Of a stretch of 10,229 nt of DNA, positions 1-6,492 are shown one piece after another. Below the pieces are notes generated by a model. That model was not told the origin of the DNA, made no database searches, and worked only from the letters and a program-made list of their open reading frames with translations. Positions within the stretch are counted from its first letter, which is position 1, and each line of letters begins with the position of its first letter. The stretch is from UBA7937 sp034419095 (GTDB lineage Bacteria > Chloroflexota > Anaerolineae > UBA7937). Position numbers and translations under genes: made by a program. The stretch is taken from NCBI GenBank assembly GCA_034419095.1, contig DAOULQ010000186.1:1-10229 (forward strand), in the 5' to 3' direction.

Positions 1-16
1 CCTCAATGCTTTGAGG
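1..16. repeat. Small perfect stem-loop at window edge
   Basis: The sequence CCTCAA-TGCT-TTGAGG forms a perfect 6-bp stem with a 4-nt loop. No T-run follows it on the plus strand, so it is not a convincing rho-independent terminator as seen here. It could be the distal part of a larger structure cut by the window edge, or part of the repeat-rich segment that continues to about 125. The structure is directly visible; its role is unknown. Confidence 0.4.
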
Positions 17-94
17 TATTGGTTGCGAGAATACATGTCCATACCTCCATTCTACACCCGTTTCGGTTACATTTTATATTGCACAACCAATACC
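15..94. repeat. 11-bp inverted repeat flanking the first direct-repeat copy
   Basis: GGTATTGGTTG at 15-25 is the exact reverse complement of CAACCAATACC at 84-94. The right arm lies between the two copies of the 26-nt direct repeat and overlaps the second copy by two bases. Related degenerate units of the form TTGC...AATAC occur at 23-34 and 115-124. The arms are 58 bp apart, which is more like paired protein-binding sites or a mobile-element end than a simple RNA hairpin. No transposase gene is visible. Confidence 0.45.
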
Positions 95-118
95 GTTTCG
101 GTTACATTTTAGCTTGCA
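58..118. repeat. Two-copy 26-nt direct repeat, 35-bp period
   Basis: Copies lie at 58-83 and 93-118. Both begin CCGTTTCGGTTACATTTTA and end TTGCA, differing only at the two central bases TA versus GC (24 of 26 identical). The second copy ends 13 bp before the -35 box of the promoter at 131-159. Two readings fit: operator or activator sites for that promoter, or subterminal transposase-binding repeats of an insertion element whose body lies left of the window. The repeat is certain; the function is not. Confidence 0.75.
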
Positions 119-130
119 GAATACGGCTCC

Positions 131-159
131 TTGACGGTAAGCCAAGGCGGTGGTATCAT
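131..159 (+). promoter_or_regulatory. Sigma70-type promoter with extended -10
   Basis: TTGACG (131-136; 5 of 6 to TTGACA) is separated by exactly 17 bp from TATCAT (154-159; 5 of 6 to TATAAT). A TG dinucleotide at 151-152 gives an extended -10 element. Transcription would start near 166, leaving a leader of about 20 nt before the TTG start at 187. The promoter would drive the I9-like gene, the protease and, lacking a clear terminator, the transporter. It is predicted from sequence only. Confidence 0.6.
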
Positions 160-174
160 CTCTCCATGTAGTTC

Positions 175-180
175 GAGGGG
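175..180 (+). promoter_or_regulatory. Shine-Dalgarno GAGGGG for the TTG start at 187
   Basis: GAGGGG lies 6 nt before the TTG at 187. It supports this unusual start codon and argues that the short reading frame is really translated. Confidence 0.6.
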
Positions 181-186
181 TAAGAG

Positions 187-456
187 TTGGGAAAAATCGA
201 TAGCTCTCTTAAGCGACGATTGATGAAACAGCCTGAGGCGAAGGTTCGGCTCATCGTGCGTACCAGAGACAAACCTCAAGCCTATCGCTCTCTCCTGGCT
301 AGAAAGGGGATCAAGGTAAAGCGGGAACTGGCGCTCATTAAGGCTTTAGCCATCGAGTGCGAGGCTTCCTCTGCTCTAGCCCTCCTACGAGAAAGGTGGG
401 TTGTTTCCCTGGAAGAGGATAAGGAGGTACGGGCCCTTCCCACAGGGATCCTGTAA
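187..456 (+). CDS. Stand-alone subtilisin-propeptide-like (I9-like) small protein
   Basis: This 89-residue protein starts at TTG with a good Shine-Dalgarno and short leader. Residues 19-86 follow the beta-alpha-beta-beta-alpha-beta pattern of subtilisin propeptides: a strand around VRLIVRTR (20-27), a helix around AYRSLLARKG (32-41), paired strands around residues 43-58, a helix at 60-69 and a last strand ending VSLEEDKEVRAL (73-84). The next gene's propeptide region aligns in the same pattern (IPVIVKYGK ... VERIWPDLPVRV). It lies 23 nt upstream of the S8 protease and very likely shares its transcript. Free-standing I9 proteins are known as protease inhibitors or folding chaperones, for example yeast proteinase B inhibitor 2. 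That role towards the neighbouring protease is inferred. It has no signal peptide, so it should be cytoplasmic. The family match rests on pattern only and is moderate. Confidence 0.6.
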   Translation: MGKIDSSLKRRLMKQPEAKVRLIVRTRDKPQAYRSLLARKGIKVKRELALIKALAIECEASSALALLRERWVVSLEEDKEVRALPTGIL

Positions 457-479
457 GGAAACCTAACCCTATCCCTTAT

Positions 480-1679
480 ATGAAGGATGTTATGGAAAAG
501 ATCGCTCATTCTTTGCTCCGAGATATGAAAAGTAAACCCGCGGATGCCCAGATCCCAGTCATCGTCAAATACGGGAAGTTCCGCAAGCGCCCCCTGGAGA
601 GCCTTCTGGCCGGCATGCGTCCCTCTCGCACCTTCCGGATCATCCCCGCTGCGGCCCTCACCATCACCCCGAAAGCTATCGAGAGCTTGAGCCGTGAACC
701 GGATGTGGAAAGGATATGGCCAGACCTCCCCGTCCGCGTCTGCCTCGACGCATCGGTCCCTCTCACCGGCGCGCCCCGGGTCTGGGAGGCAGGCTATACC
801 GGGAAAGGGGTAAAGATCGCCATCTTGGACACGGGGATAGACCCCTACCACCCCGACTTCGCGGGGCGGATCGTGGCTACGGTCGATTTCACCGGCGAAG
901 GGCCACAAGACCGTGATGGTCACGGTACCCATGTAGCAGGGATAGCCGCCGGTAGCGGGCAGGCTTCAAAAGGCAGATACCGCGGCCTGGCACCGGAAGC
1001 GAGCCTCTATATAGCCAAGGTCCTAGGTGGGGAAGGGGCCGGCCTGATGAGCGATGTGATGGCCGGTATCGAGTGGATCGTAGAGCAGGAGGTAGATATC
1101 ATCAACCTCTCCTTGGGGGGCGACCCTCCCTGCGATGGCACCGATGCCCTATCCGTGACCTGTGACACAGCGGTAGAGAGGGGGTACGTAGTCTGCGTAG
1201 CCGCCGGGAACGGAGGGCCCGCACCCTATACCATCGGCCCCCCGGGGTGCGCGAAGCAAGTGATCACCGTAGGGGCCTCTACCGACCAAGATGAGGTGGC
1301 CGATTTCTCCTCCCGAGGCCCCACCACCGATGGGCGGGTCAAGCCCGATATCCTTCTCCCCGGCGCGGGGATCATCTCCTGCCGGGCTGAGGATACCTCT
1401 TTGGGCAACCTGGTGGGAGAGAATTATACCGAACTCTCGGGAAGCAGCATGGCCACCCCCCACGCCTCAGGGATAGCGGCCCTCATCCTCCAAGTGAGGC
1501 CGGAATTGACCCCCGCTCAAGTAAAGGCCCTTCTCATGGAGACCGCTCTAGATTTGGGGCTCTCACCCAACGACCAGGGGGCAGGCCGGGCCGATGCTTA
1601 CGCCGCTTACTCAGAAGCACCGACCCCTACACCTACTCCTCCGGGAGAGGGTTGCCTTCTTCGCCTCCTAGGTCTATAG
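480..1679 (+). CDS. Subtilisin-family (S8) serine protease with I9-like propeptide
   Basis: This 399-residue peptidase has a complete S8 catalytic set: Asp117 in ILDTGID, His148 in DGHGTHVAGI, oxyanion Asn244 in AAGNGG and Ser323 in SGSSMATPH. Residues 24-88 resemble an I9 propeptide; the catalytic domain spans about 98-380. The C-terminus is a Thr-Pro linker (381-388) and a short tail with Cys391 and leucines. No N-terminal signal peptide or membrane segment is seen, and there are seven cysteines, so it may act inside the cell like intracellular subtilisins, or leave by an unrecognised route. The ATG at 480 lacks a clear Shine-Dalgarno. The in-frame ATG at 492 is preceded by GAAGGA at 482-487 and could be the true start, shortening the protein by four residues. 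Family assignment is secure; substrate and location are unknown. Confidence 0.93.
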   Translation: MKDVMEKIAHSLLRDMKSKPADAQIPVIVKYGKFRKRPLESLLAGMRPSRTFRIIPAAALTITPKAIESLSREPDVERIWPDLPVRVCLDASVPLTGAPRVWEAGYTGKGVKIAILDTGIDPYHPDFAGRIVATVDFTGEGPQDRDGHGTHVAGIAAGSGQASKGRYRGLAPEASLYIAKVLGGEGAGLMSDVMAGIEWIVEQEVDIINLSLGGDPPCDGTDALSVTCDTAVERGYVVCVAAGNGGPAPYTIGPPGCAKQVITVGASTDQDEVADFSSRGPTTDGRVKPDILLPGAGIISCRAEDTSLGNLVGENYTELSGSSMATPHASGIAALILQVRPELTPAQVKALLMETALDLGLSPNDQGAGRADAYAAYSEAPTPTPTPPGEGCLLRLLGL

Positions 1680-1714
1680 CCGATGCCCATAGATGATTTA
1701 TGACTATGTAGAAA

Positions 1715-3991
1715 GTGGGTGGAGTGATTAGGGCCAGGCAAAGGATAGGGGTTTCGCTCAGCCGCGACCTAGGGCTCTTTGACGTCACTATGATCGGCGT
1801 GGCAGCCATGATCGGGGCCGGCATCTTTGTCTTGACCGGTATCGCCGCGGGCGAGGCCGGCCCGGGCCTCCTCCTGGCTTTTCTCCTCAACGGGCTGATT
1901 ACCCTTTTCACCGCCGCTTCTTACGCCGAGTTAGGTTCTTGCTTCCCCGAGGCTGGTGGTGGCTACCTCTGGATCAAAGAGGGGCTATCCAATATCTTCG
2001 GTTTCCTCAGCGGCTGGATGTCGTGGTTCGCCCACTCCTTAGCCTGTAGCCTCTATGCGCTAGGTTTCGGGACCTACGCTGCTCACCTTCTCTCCTTGGG
2101 GGGACTCTCCTTCCTCGGCCTTTCCGAACCACTGGCCGCCGTACTCCTGGCTGTATGTATAGCCCTCCTTTTCAGTTATATAAACTACCTGGGGGCCTCG
2201 GAGACGGGGACGGTGGGCAATATCGTCACCCTGGCTAAGATAGCCATCCTGGTGGTTTTCGTACTCTTCGGTCTCCGCGCTATGACCAATCAAAAATGGC
2301 AAGGACATTTCTACCCTTTCTTGCCCCGCGGCTTAGGGGGCATCTTGGGGGCTATGGGGTTGACGGTCATCGCTTTCCAAGGGTATGAGATCGTGGCCCA
2401 ATCGGGGGAGGAGGTTAAAGACCCCAAGCGCAACATCCCCCGCGCCACCTTTCTCTCTGTGGCCATCGTGGTCTTCATCTATCTGGCTGTGGCCTTTGTG
2501 GCCTTGGGGGCCATCGACTCCGGCGATCTACCCACTTGGCTATACTTGGGAGAGCACGCAGAGGTGGCGCTGGTGGAAGCGGCAAAGCAACTGCTACCTG
2601 GAGGGGCGGTGGTGATAATCATCGGGGGGCTGATGTCCACCATGTCCGCTCTCAACGCCACCATCTACTCCTCCTCCCGGGTCTCCTTCGCCATGGGGCG
2701 AGACCGCAACTTGCCAACCTTCTTCGCCCAGGTTCACTCTAAGCATAGAACGCCTCAATGGGCCATCGCTGCCTCTACAGGCTTGGTGATATTGATGGTG
2801 ACCACCTTGCCCATAAAAGATGTGGCCAGCGCAGCCGATATCATGTTCCTCCTTCTCTTCATGATGGTTAATGTGACCCTTATTAGCCTCCGCAAGAAGA
2901 GGCCAGACCTCGATCGAGGCTACAGAGTTCCCTGGCTCCCCCTTGTCCCTCTCATCGCTATAGGTAGCCAAATATTTCTGGCCCTCTATCTCTTCCGGCT
3001 GAGCCCTATCGCTTGGTATACCACTCTCCTTTGGATAGTGGGGGGGCTCCTCTTCTACTACGCCTACGCCTCCCGTACCGAGGCCATGGAGGAACTATTC
3101 GAGATCATCCACGAAGAGGTAGTAGCGGTAAGGGGGTATTCGGTCCTCATCCCCGTCGCCGACGAGCAACAGGCCCACATGTTGAGTATCCTAGGAAGCG
3201 CTATCGCCAAAGACCAGGACGGAGAACTCTTCGCCCTCCATGTAGTGAGGGTGCCTTTACAACTCTCCCTCTTCGAGGGCCGCCACTTCTTGCGCGAAGG
3301 AAAACCCCTCTTAGAGGAGGTTATAAGACATGCCAAAGAGGTGGATGTCCCCGTTCACACCATGATACGTATGGGACATAATGTAGGGAAGGCGATCATC
3401 GACACCGCCATCAAGAGGGAATCTAACCTCATCCTCCTAGGTTGGCCGGGCTACACGGAGAGCGAGGATAAAGCCTTCGGTCGGGTGATAGACTACGTGA
3501 CCCGGAACCCGCCTTGCGATCTGGCCGTGGTCAGGTTCAGGAAAAGGGAAGAGTTAAGACGGATCCTAGTCCCCACCGCTGGAGGGCCCAACGCCTCCCT
3601 AGCCCTGGAGTTGGCTATCTCCCAAGCCCGTCAATACGAAAAGCAACAGGGGATTAGACCTACTATCACCGCACTGCATGTAGTCCGAGAGGGGGACGAA
3701 GAAAAGAGTAGACGGGCGGAAAGGATGTTAGAGCAGACCATAGTCCCCTACGATTACCCCCTGGAGACTAGGGTGGTCACGGCTCCAGATGTGGTCACCG
3801 GCATCCTAAAAGAGGCTGAGGGGCACAACCTCGTGATCCTAGGGGCCACGCGAGAAGGGCTCTTCGACCAACTGCTTTTCGGCGCTATCCCCCGCCGGGT
3901 AGCCGAGGAGTGCCCTAAGACGGTGATCATGGTCAAGAGGTATCAAGGGCCGGTGAGATCCTGGATACGGAAGGTCATTATACGGGAGTGA
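1715..3991 (+). CDS. APC-superfamily amino-acid permease fused to two USP domains
   Basis: This 758-residue membrane protein has about 12 hydrophobic segments in residues 23-452. The TM1 motif GAGIF (34-38) binds substrate backbone in APC transporters, and the TM6 region around FQGYEIVAQSGEEVKDPKRN (221-240) is typical of cationic or neutral amino-acid transporters. After TM12 come two universal-stress-protein domains at about 474-609 and 614-741. The first has the nucleotide-binding spacing G576-x2-G579-x9-G589, but Arg rather than Ser/Thr follows. The second has a looser glycine pattern (G710, G715, G723). APC-USP fusions are known in archaea and bacteria, where USP domains are thought to regulate uptake by nucleotide binding. 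The GTG start is bounded by an in-frame stop at 1709-1711; GTG 1724 is an alternative, and neither has a clear Shine-Dalgarno. It lies 35 nt after the protease gene, probably co-transcribed. The transported amino acid cannot be deduced. Confidence 0.92.
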   Translation: MGGVIRARQRIGVSLSRDLGLFDVTMIGVAAMIGAGIFVLTGIAAGEAGPGLLLAFLLNGLITLFTAASYAELGSCFPEAGGGYLWIKEGLSNIFGFLSGWMSWFAHSLACSLYALGFGTYAAHLLSLGGLSFLGLSEPLAAVLLAVCIALLFSYINYLGASETGTVGNIVTLAKIAILVVFVLFGLRAMTNQKWQGHFYPFLPRGLGGILGAMGLTVIAFQGYEIVAQSGEEVKDPKRNIPRATFLSVAIVVFIYLAVAFVALGAIDSGDLPTWLYLGEHAEVALVEAAKQLLPGGAVVIIIGGLMSTMSALNATIYSSSRVSFAMGRDRNLPTFFAQVHSKHRTPQWAIAASTGLVILMVTTLPIKDVASAADIMFLLLFMMVNVTLISLRKKRPDLDRGYRVPWLPLVPLIAIGSQIFLALYLFRLSPIAWYTTLLWIVGGLLFYYAYASRTEAMEELFEIIHEEVVAVRGYSVLIPVADEQQAHMLSILGSAIAKDQDGELFALHVVRVPLQLSLFEGRHFLREGKPLLEEVIRHAKEVDVPVHTMIRMGHNVGKAIIDTAIKRESNLILLGWPGYTESEDKAFGRVIDYVTRNPPCDLAVVRFRKREELRRILVPTAGGPNASLALELAISQARQYEKQQGIRPTITALHVVREGDEEKSRRAERMLEQTIVPYDYPLETRVVTAPDVVTGILKEAEGHNLVILGATREGLFDQLLFGAIPRRVAEECPKTVIMVKRYQGPVRSWIRKVIIRE

Positions 3992-4012
3992 TCCAGAGAG
4001 TTGTGGTGGGTT

Positions 4013-4084
4013 TACAATTTTTGTAGCGTCGCAGTTTATCTCCTTCGATCCCGTAGATCTCAGGATCTAGGGATGCGACGTTTT
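4013..4084 (+). terminator. Nested stem-loop in convergent gap, probable terminator
   Basis: An outer stem pairs CGTCGCA (4027-4033) with TGCGACG (4074-4080). It encloses an inner hairpin, TCCC-G-TAGATC (4049-4059) with GATCTAGGGA (4064-4073): ten pairs, one bulged G and a TCAG loop. TTTT follows at 4081-4084, favouring termination of plus-strand transcripts. A small TACAA-TTT-TTGTA hairpin at 4013-4025 flanks the other side. Its position between two converging genes suits a terminator. The T-run is short, so efficiency is uncertain, and on the minus strand no T-run follows the outer stem. Confidence 0.55.
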
Positions 4085-4088
4085 ACGT

Positions 4089-5711
4089 CTAATCCCCGTA
4101 CAGGTCGGCGATATCTTCCAGAGCGCGCCTTTCTCTCCCTTCCCTACCTTTGGCGCCCATAGCCCTATAGAACCCCTCATCGTACTGACGAGTCCTAAGC
4201 ACGATAGGCATGGGGACGGCGTGGCCCAAGATGAGGATCTCTTGACGGGTGTTCAGGCTCTCTAGGGCTCCACGCAGGAAACTCCGCCCTCCTACTCCGG
4301 TGAAGACGCTATCGATATCCCGCTGGTCGGTCAGTTTCCCCGTCACCCGGGTCCCTAGTTGGCTCATCACCTCCGGGTCTATCCCGCTGGGCCTCTGGTC
4401 GATCACTATGAGGGTCACGTAGAACTTCCGCAACTCCCGGGCGATGGTGCCGAAGATGGTCTGCCTGGAGACCTGAGGGCTCAAGAACTTGTGGGCCTCC
4501 TCTAAGGTAATGAGGAGGGGTTGCGGCTTGTCCGCCTCGTCCCTTGTCCTCTCGTACCGGTTTACCTTCTCTTGATATAGCCGGCGCACCCTTCGAGCCA
4601 CAATATTGGCCACCAACATATAGTCGAGAGGCGTGTCATGGCGGCCAAAAACCAAGACTACATGTTGCCCCCTATCCAAAGCGGCCACCATCTCATCGAT
4701 GGCCGAAAAGGCCACTTCGTCTCGCACATACTCCCGACCAGCGACCCGTTTCACTCTACGCTGAAGGGCTTTCAAGGACTCAGACTGGGCACCCGTGAGG
4801 TCGCAAAACCCCTTCAAGGCTTCGCTATCGCCGCTGTCGAGGGCCACCAGCCTCTTCATCCAACCCCTTCCGAAGCGAGCAAAGACCAACTCAGCGGTGG
4901 TGACCGCCGTAGGGCTCAACTCTAACTCCTCTGCCAGGAGCAAGACATCCCCCAACTCCATCTGATTGAGCCCCACCTTCAAGGTCACATCCACGTTCCG
5001 CCGTGCTCCCCACTCCTCATCTAGGGAGTAGACGAGCACCTGAGGCCCGAAGAGGTCACGCAACCCTTTGACCCACCCCCCATCCTCCGTTTGGGCTCCG
5101 AAGGCGTACTCGTTATGCATATCGAAGACCAGGTTCACCGCCGCCTTAGATTTGATGATCCCCGCCAAGAGAAGGCGGGCCAGGAAACTCTTCCCCGTCC
5201 CCGTCTGGCCGAAGACGCCGTTGGAACGCTCCACGAACCGGTCCAGCCGGAGGCAGATGAGGAGTTCCATGGTGAGGGGAGCCCCCATAGCGAAGTTCAT
5301 CCCCCCCTCCCCGCCGAAAACGGTGGCGAAATCGAGCCCTGAGGCCTCGTAGAGTTGGGCAAAATGCATGGGGATGGTGCGCACCGGCTCCGGCGGGGTC
5401 TCTTCCCCCACCCCTTTCGATATATCGAGCATGAGATGAGGCTTCACCTGCACCGTGGCATAACTGCTTATCCCCGCCAAGGCCTTGGTGACGAAAGGCG
5501 AGGCGTCGCGAGGCGGGTCGGCCAGAAGTCCCGCGTCTGTGGCTTGCAACCGCATATCGGCGATGGTGCAGAAGAACCTATGGCTACGTCCCTCCACAAC
5601 CACGAAACTGCCGATGCGCAAATCCTCCGTTGAACATCCGGGCTCCAGCCGCACAGTGAGACCCGCCTCAAACGTCCCATCGGTTACCACACCTAAGCGC
5701 TTACGTACCAT
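4089..5711 (-). CDS. herA: HerA-family hexameric DNA translocase ATPase (DUF87)
   Basis: This 540-residue ATPase belongs to the HerA-FtsK superfamily, which forms hexameric rings that move double-stranded DNA and work with NurA in processing DNA ends. Residues 1-70 look like the HAS-barrel. Walker A is GQTGTGKS (168-175) and Walker B is LLITLEEAHKFL (399-410), with Glu404 and Glu405. The family motif DQRPSGIDPEVMSQ (438-451) follows, containing Arg439 of the late conserved QRP segment. The length fits the family. The ATG at 5711 is preceded by AGGAG, which overlaps the stop codon of the HEPN-like gene, so translation is probably coupled. It is the last gene of the operon containing nurA, supporting a repair or DNA-end-resection role. 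A role in phage defence is possible, since HerA proteins also serve defence systems, but is inferred. Confidence 0.88.
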   Translation of the reverse strand: MVRKRLGVVTDGTFEAGLTVRLEPGCSTEDLRIGSFVVVEGRSHRFFCTIADMRLQATDAGLLADPPRDASPFVTKALAGISSYATVQVKPHLMLDISKGVGEETPPEPVRTIPMHFAQLYEASGLDFATVFGGEGGMNFAMGAPLTMELLICLRLDRFVERSNGVFGQTGTGKSFLARLLLAGIIKSKAAVNLVFDMHNEYAFGAQTEDGGWVKGLRDLFGPQVLVYSLDEEWGARRNVDVTLKVGLNQMELGDVLLLAEELELSPTAVTTAELVFARFGRGWMKRLVALDSGDSEALKGFCDLTGAQSESLKALQRRVKRVAGREYVRDEVAFSAIDEMVAALDRGQHVVLVFGRHDTPLDYMLVANIVARRVRRLYQEKVNRYERTRDEADKPQPLLITLEEAHKFLSPQVSRQTIFGTIARELRKFYVTLIVIDQRPSGIDPEVMSQLGTRVTGKLTDQRDIDSVFTGVGGRSFLRGALESLNTRQEILILGHAVPMPIVLRTRQYDEGFYRAMGAKGREGRERRALEDIADLYGD

Positions 5712-5717
5712 CAGTTT

Positions 5718-5723
5718 CTCCTA
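5718..5723 (-). promoter_or_regulatory. herA Shine-Dalgarno merged with upstream stop codon
   Basis: On the minus strand the sequence reads TAGGAGAAACTGATG. The TAG ends the HEPN-like gene and also begins the Shine-Dalgarno TAGGAG, six nt before the herA ATG. This supports both the herA start and translational coupling. Confidence 0.65.
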
Positions 5724-6476
5724 CGGACTTGCCTCTAGTGATCGTTTTTTCCACTCTAAACACTGCCGCGCAATATGCTTTATCATTGGCAACCCTTTTC
5801 GAACTCTCCTCAAATCACCTATTCTGTCCCTGATCAAATTCCGTTCCTTACCAGCATGTACTAAGGCGTGGCGATAATTTTCGCATATTTCTTCCGCCTC
5901 ACATCGGTCAACAGGCTTACCATCAACGGCGACTCCGGCCCGATTCAATTTCTCATGCAGCACAACGGCCGTCTTCTTGTCCCCCTTGCGTTTTACCTTC
6001 AGAAGATTCTCTACTACCCTGTAGTAGTTCAGATACTGATGAAATTCATTGGTAGAACTTCTGGCTTCTCTATAGCAAGCCAAGGCAACTTGCATCGATT
6101 TATATTTGGCAATATCCGGCAAACGGTCTATGTCCACTCGGCGAACAAGGAGCGCATTTAAGTCCTGTGAAACGCTGCCAACAGTCTTTCCGCTACCTGC
6201 GGGCCTGATTTCATGGCAGCTGGGTGGGCCTGAGATCTGCATGGGACAATTATATTCATAGGACAAGATGCTGAGATAGCGTGATAGAATATTGTATGCC
6301 TCATCCTCGGCTCTATCTTCCGAACCGGTTTCAATTTCAACAATTGCTTTGTCAAGCAAGTTATTGCTGTCTGGATTTGGAACGAATCTGATACTCTTGT
6401 CTTGAGAGATAATTTCCTTGGGTGAGGTAAGGAATGACTCCAACGGGAATTCTAATATGAATCGTCTCTTTTCCAT
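5721..6476 (-). CDS. HEPN-like protein of unknown role inserted in the herA operon
   Basis: This 251-residue protein was not recognised as a named family. The N-terminal half (1-110) is mixed and uncharacterised. The C-terminal half is helical: a helix rich in aromatics, FHQYLNYYRVVENLLK (145-160), and then ENYRHALVHAGKERN (199-213). The segment R202-H203-x3-H207 fits the Rx4-6H motif of HEPN domains, many of which are RNases in toxin, CRISPR and abortive-infection systems. No signal peptide or membrane segment is seen. GC is about 45% by hand count over 5761-6480, against roughly 65% in 60-nt samples of the adjoining HAS and herA genes, which suggests horizontal acquisition. It starts 16 nt after the HAS-barrel stop with no clear Shine-Dalgarno, and its stop lies in the herA ribosome site. 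It may be an effector or regulator of the HerA-NurA module (inference). The HEPN call rests on motif and helix pattern and is moderate. Confidence 0.6.
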   Translation of the reverse strand: MEKRRFILEFPLESFLTSPKEIISQDKSIRFVPNPDSNNLLDKAIVEIETGSEDRAEDEAYNILSRYLSILSYEYNCPMQISGPPSCHEIRPAGSGKTVGSVSQDLNALLVRRVDIDRLPDIAKYKSMQVALACYREARSSTNEFHQYLNYYRVVENLLKVKRKGDKKTAVVLHEKLNRAGVAVDGKPVDRCEAEEICENYRHALVHAGKERNLIRDRIGDLRRVRKGLPMIKHIARQCLEWKKRSLEASP

Positions 6477-6492
6477 TTTGAGATCACTTGAC

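Noticed and set aside
282..932. Long minus-strand reading frame opposite the I9-like and protease genes
   Set aside because: It overlaps two plus-strand genes, one with a complete catalytic triad, and its translation is low-complexity and unlike any family I know. It is an antisense shadow.
1652..1680. Possible promoter before the transporter gene (TTGCCT, 17 bp, TATAGC)
   Set aside because: Each box matches consensus at only four of six positions and the pair lies within the protease coding end. Too weak to call.
4482..4517. Glu-Glu instead of Asp-Glu in the HerA Walker B
   Set aside because: LEEAH is, to my knowledge, a common variant among bacterial DUF87/HerA ATPases, so it does not suggest loss of activity.
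6174..6207. GSGKT segment in the HEPN-like protein as a Walker A P-loop
   Set aside because: The sequence RPAGSGKTVG has Arg where the first glycine of GxxxxGK[ST] should be, and no Walker B follows. Probably coincidental.
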